A DNA stretch of 64,000 bases from contig DAONJS010000001.1 in assembly GCA_035405785.1 (NCBI GenBank), positions 186,001 to 250,000 of the forward strand. The letters are read 5' to 3'. The DNA is from BPGX01 sp035405785 (GTDB lineage Bacteria; Bacteroidota; Bacteroidia; B-17B0; Aurantibacillaceae). Positions within the stretch are counted from its first letter, which is position 1, and each line of letters opens with the position of its first letter. Positions 62,511 to 64,000 of the stretch are shown one piece after another. A model generated the notes under the pieces. It saw only the letters and a list, made by a program, of their open reading frames with translations. It was not told the origin of the DNA and ran no database searches. The position numbers were made by a program, and so were the translations under genes.

Positions 62511-64000
62511 TTGAGAAAACATTGTAACATAATAATACTTTGTTTGTTTTCAACAATCATCTGTCATTTTGCTTTTGCACAATCGTTAAGAGATTCAATT
62601 ATCAAAATCTTACAGGAAGTAAATTACAACAACAGTAATTTTAATAAAACATATCCGCTTACTAAAAAAGCACTTAACTTATCCCTATCATTAAAAGACA
62701 CAGGGTTAATAATTAAATGTTATCAAAAAATTGGAGATGTATTATGGTATAAATCTGCTTATGGAGAAGCAGAGGAATATTATTTTAAATCATTAGAACT
62801 TGCCGACTCTGCAAGATATCCAGGTGAATATGCTTATGCGTTGTATGGAATAGGATGGATTGAATGTATTCAAAAAGGTAAAAAAGATAAAATCAGTTTA
62901 TTAAATAAAGCAATATCAGTTTATATACAATTATCAGATACTGCCCATTTTATTACTTTGTCAAGTGCAGTTTCTGGTGCCTACAAAGAATTTTATCATC
63001 AGGATACAAGCAAAAAATTTTACATTGATTCGGCAATAAATACATTATTATTTGCAATTAATATTCTAGAAAAATCAACTTTAAAGAAAAATCTACCAAA
63101 AATTGAAATTAATTTAGCACAGGAACTATACGAAAAAGGAGATAATGAAAAAGCATACTTATATATCAATAGAGCGTTGAGTAATCCTATATTATCAAAA
63201 AATGAGCGAAATTTTATTTATGCAATACTTATAAAATCATCGATACTTAATAAACTTCCTTCAAGAATATACAAAGACAGTTCAAGGTATTTTTTAAAGA
63301 AATACTTTGAAACCATTCAATCGTATCAAGACAATGAAGTTTTAAGTGATTTTTATGATTTACTTTATCAACATAATAAGGAAGACAAAAATTATGCAAA
63401 AGCATTATTTTACTTAGAAAAATATCTGCAAACTATCAAGAAAAGTTATCAGGAATTATTATCTGTAAAATACGAAGAATTGGAAGCCAATAAAGAATTG
63501 TTTCAAAAAGAACAATCGCTTATAGCATTGCAAAAACAAAATGAATTGAATGAATTGAGAAATAAACAAACAACTACCATTTTGATTATTGTAACTGCTT
63601 TTGGATTAATAGTAGCATTTTTTCTTATTAAAACACTTAAACAAAATAGCAGAATCAAAAAGTTGAATACAGAAATTATTATTCAAAAAAATTTATTGGA
63701 ACAAAAGAATAAAGACATTACCGATAGCATCAACTATGCTTCTCGTATTCAAAACGCATTGATTACTTCTGAAGAATTTATCCAGAAACATTTTATTAAT
63801 GAAAATTTGTTTGCAGATTATTTTGTGCTTTACTTGCCAAAAGATATTGTCAGTGGAGATTTTTATTGGGCAAATATCAATCTTCAGCACCCTGATTATC
63901 CACATTATTTTGCAGTTTGCGATTGCACGGGTCATGGCGTTCCGGGAGCATTTATGAGTTTATTAAATATCAATTATCTCAATGAAGCCGTTCAGGAAAG
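62511..64000 (+). CDS. TPR-containing SpoIIE-type PP2C phosphatase, partial, TTG start
   Basis: A TTG at 62511, 4 bp after the PorE-like stop, opens a frame that runs off the right edge (about 496 residues visible). It encodes a signal peptide (IIILCLFSTIICHFAFAQ), TPR-like helices (about 30-310), a coiled coil, a membrane helix (about 363-382, TTTILIIVTAFGLIVAFFL) and the start of a SpoIIE/PP2C domain (LPKDIVSGDFYW, then AVCDCTGHGVPGAFMSLL). Periplasmic sensing TPRs and a cytoplasmic phosphatase are a common Bacteroidota signalling design; the target would be a STAS protein in an RsbW-type switch. No ATG lies near the signal sequence. Confidence 0.88.
   Translation, partial: MRKHCNIIILCLFSTIICHFAFAQSLRDSIIKILQEVNYNNSNFNKTYPLTKKALNLSLSLKDTGLIIKCYQKIGDVLWYKSAYGEAEEYYFKSLELADSARYPGEYAYALYGIGWIECIQKGKKDKISLLNKAISVYIQLSDTAHFITLSSAVSGAYKEFYHQDTSKKFYIDSAINTLLFAINILEKSTLKKNLPKIEINLAQELYEKGDNEKAYLYINRALSNPILSKNERNFIYAILIKSSILNKLPSRIYKDSSRYFLKKYFETIQSYQDNEVLSDFYDLLYQHNKEDKNYAKALFYLEKYLQTIKKSYQELLSVKYEELEANKELFQKEQSLIALQKQNELNELRNKQTTTILIIVTAFGLIVAFFLIKTLKQNSRIKKLNTEIIIQKNLLEQKNKDITDSINYASRIQNALITSEEFIQKHFINENLFADYFVLYLPKDIVSGDFYWANINLQHPDYPHYFAVCDCTGHGVPGAFMSLLNINYLNEAVQE

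Overview
The window is a dense, AT-rich stretch of a Bacteroidota chromosome. Three things point to the phylum: many proteins with type IX secretion (T9SS) sorting domains and SprB-type repeats, PorP/SprF- and PorE-like outer-membrane proteins, and recurring promoter -7 elements of the Bacteroidota form TAnnTTTG a short way upstream of start codons. The genes look like the core genome of a free-living or sediment/wastewater-type member; no species is assigned. No rRNA, tRNA, CRISPR array, transposase or prophage was seen. Both ends cut through genes: an ECF sigma factor on the left and a SpoIIE-type phosphatase on the right.

Layout. (1) 1-9.5 kb: a minus-strand unit (lysine-ketoglutarate reductase-like enzyme, GT2 glycosyltransferase, ECF sigma factor) diverges from a plus-strand unit (S41 peptidase, murB, O-antigen-polymerase-like protein). 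This meets a minus-strand glycan set (methyltransferase, DPM1-like GT2, polytopic membrane protein). (2) 9.6-23.2 kb: a secreted S8 protease with a T9SS tail and three near-identical 70-residue repeats, then a DUF4175-like coiled-coil protein, an RsbW-like kinase, a lipoprotein, and a 1744-residue SprB-repeat adhesin. (3) 23.3-27.1 kb: housekeeping aroE, cdd, lpxD, a small membrane protein and a GDP-mannose pyrophosphorylase. (4) 27.1-36.4 kb: an accessory surface locus with two fibre-like proteins sharing one N-terminal domain, a small type-B CTD protein, a PorP/SprF-like porin and a PorE-like TPR/propeller/OmpA lipid-anchor candidate. (5) 36.4-42.2 kb: metabolic and repair genes (Asp/Asn hydroxylase-like, free methionine sulfoxide reductase, PGI/PMI, saccharopine dehydrogenase, NifU, metF, ftsX). 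(6) 42.2-49.8 kb: a minus-strand operon of two giant SprB/CHU_C proteins and a small secreted protein. (7) 49.9-60.4 kb: rRNA methyltransferase, lipoproteins, a glycosyltransferase, a TatD homologue that has lost most metal ligands, a two-gene TcmP/three-Cys-motif cassette, a fabI operon, trpG/pabA and cinA. (8) 60.4-64 kb: a second PorE-like protein and a TPR-SpoIIE phosphatase.

How they fit together. The T9SS cargo (types A and B), the PorP/SprF-like protein and the two PorE-like proteins describe secretion and display of very large adhesins. manC, PGI/PMI, the DPM1-like enzyme and the membrane glycosyltransferases could supply mannose-containing surface glycans (inference). The two saccharopine-pathway enzymes, 36 kb apart, could together degrade lysine. 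The candidates most worth a second look are the TcmP/three-Cys pair, the disarmed TatD protein, the fibre/type-B CTD/PorP/PorE locus, and two kinds of palindromic intergenic repeat.
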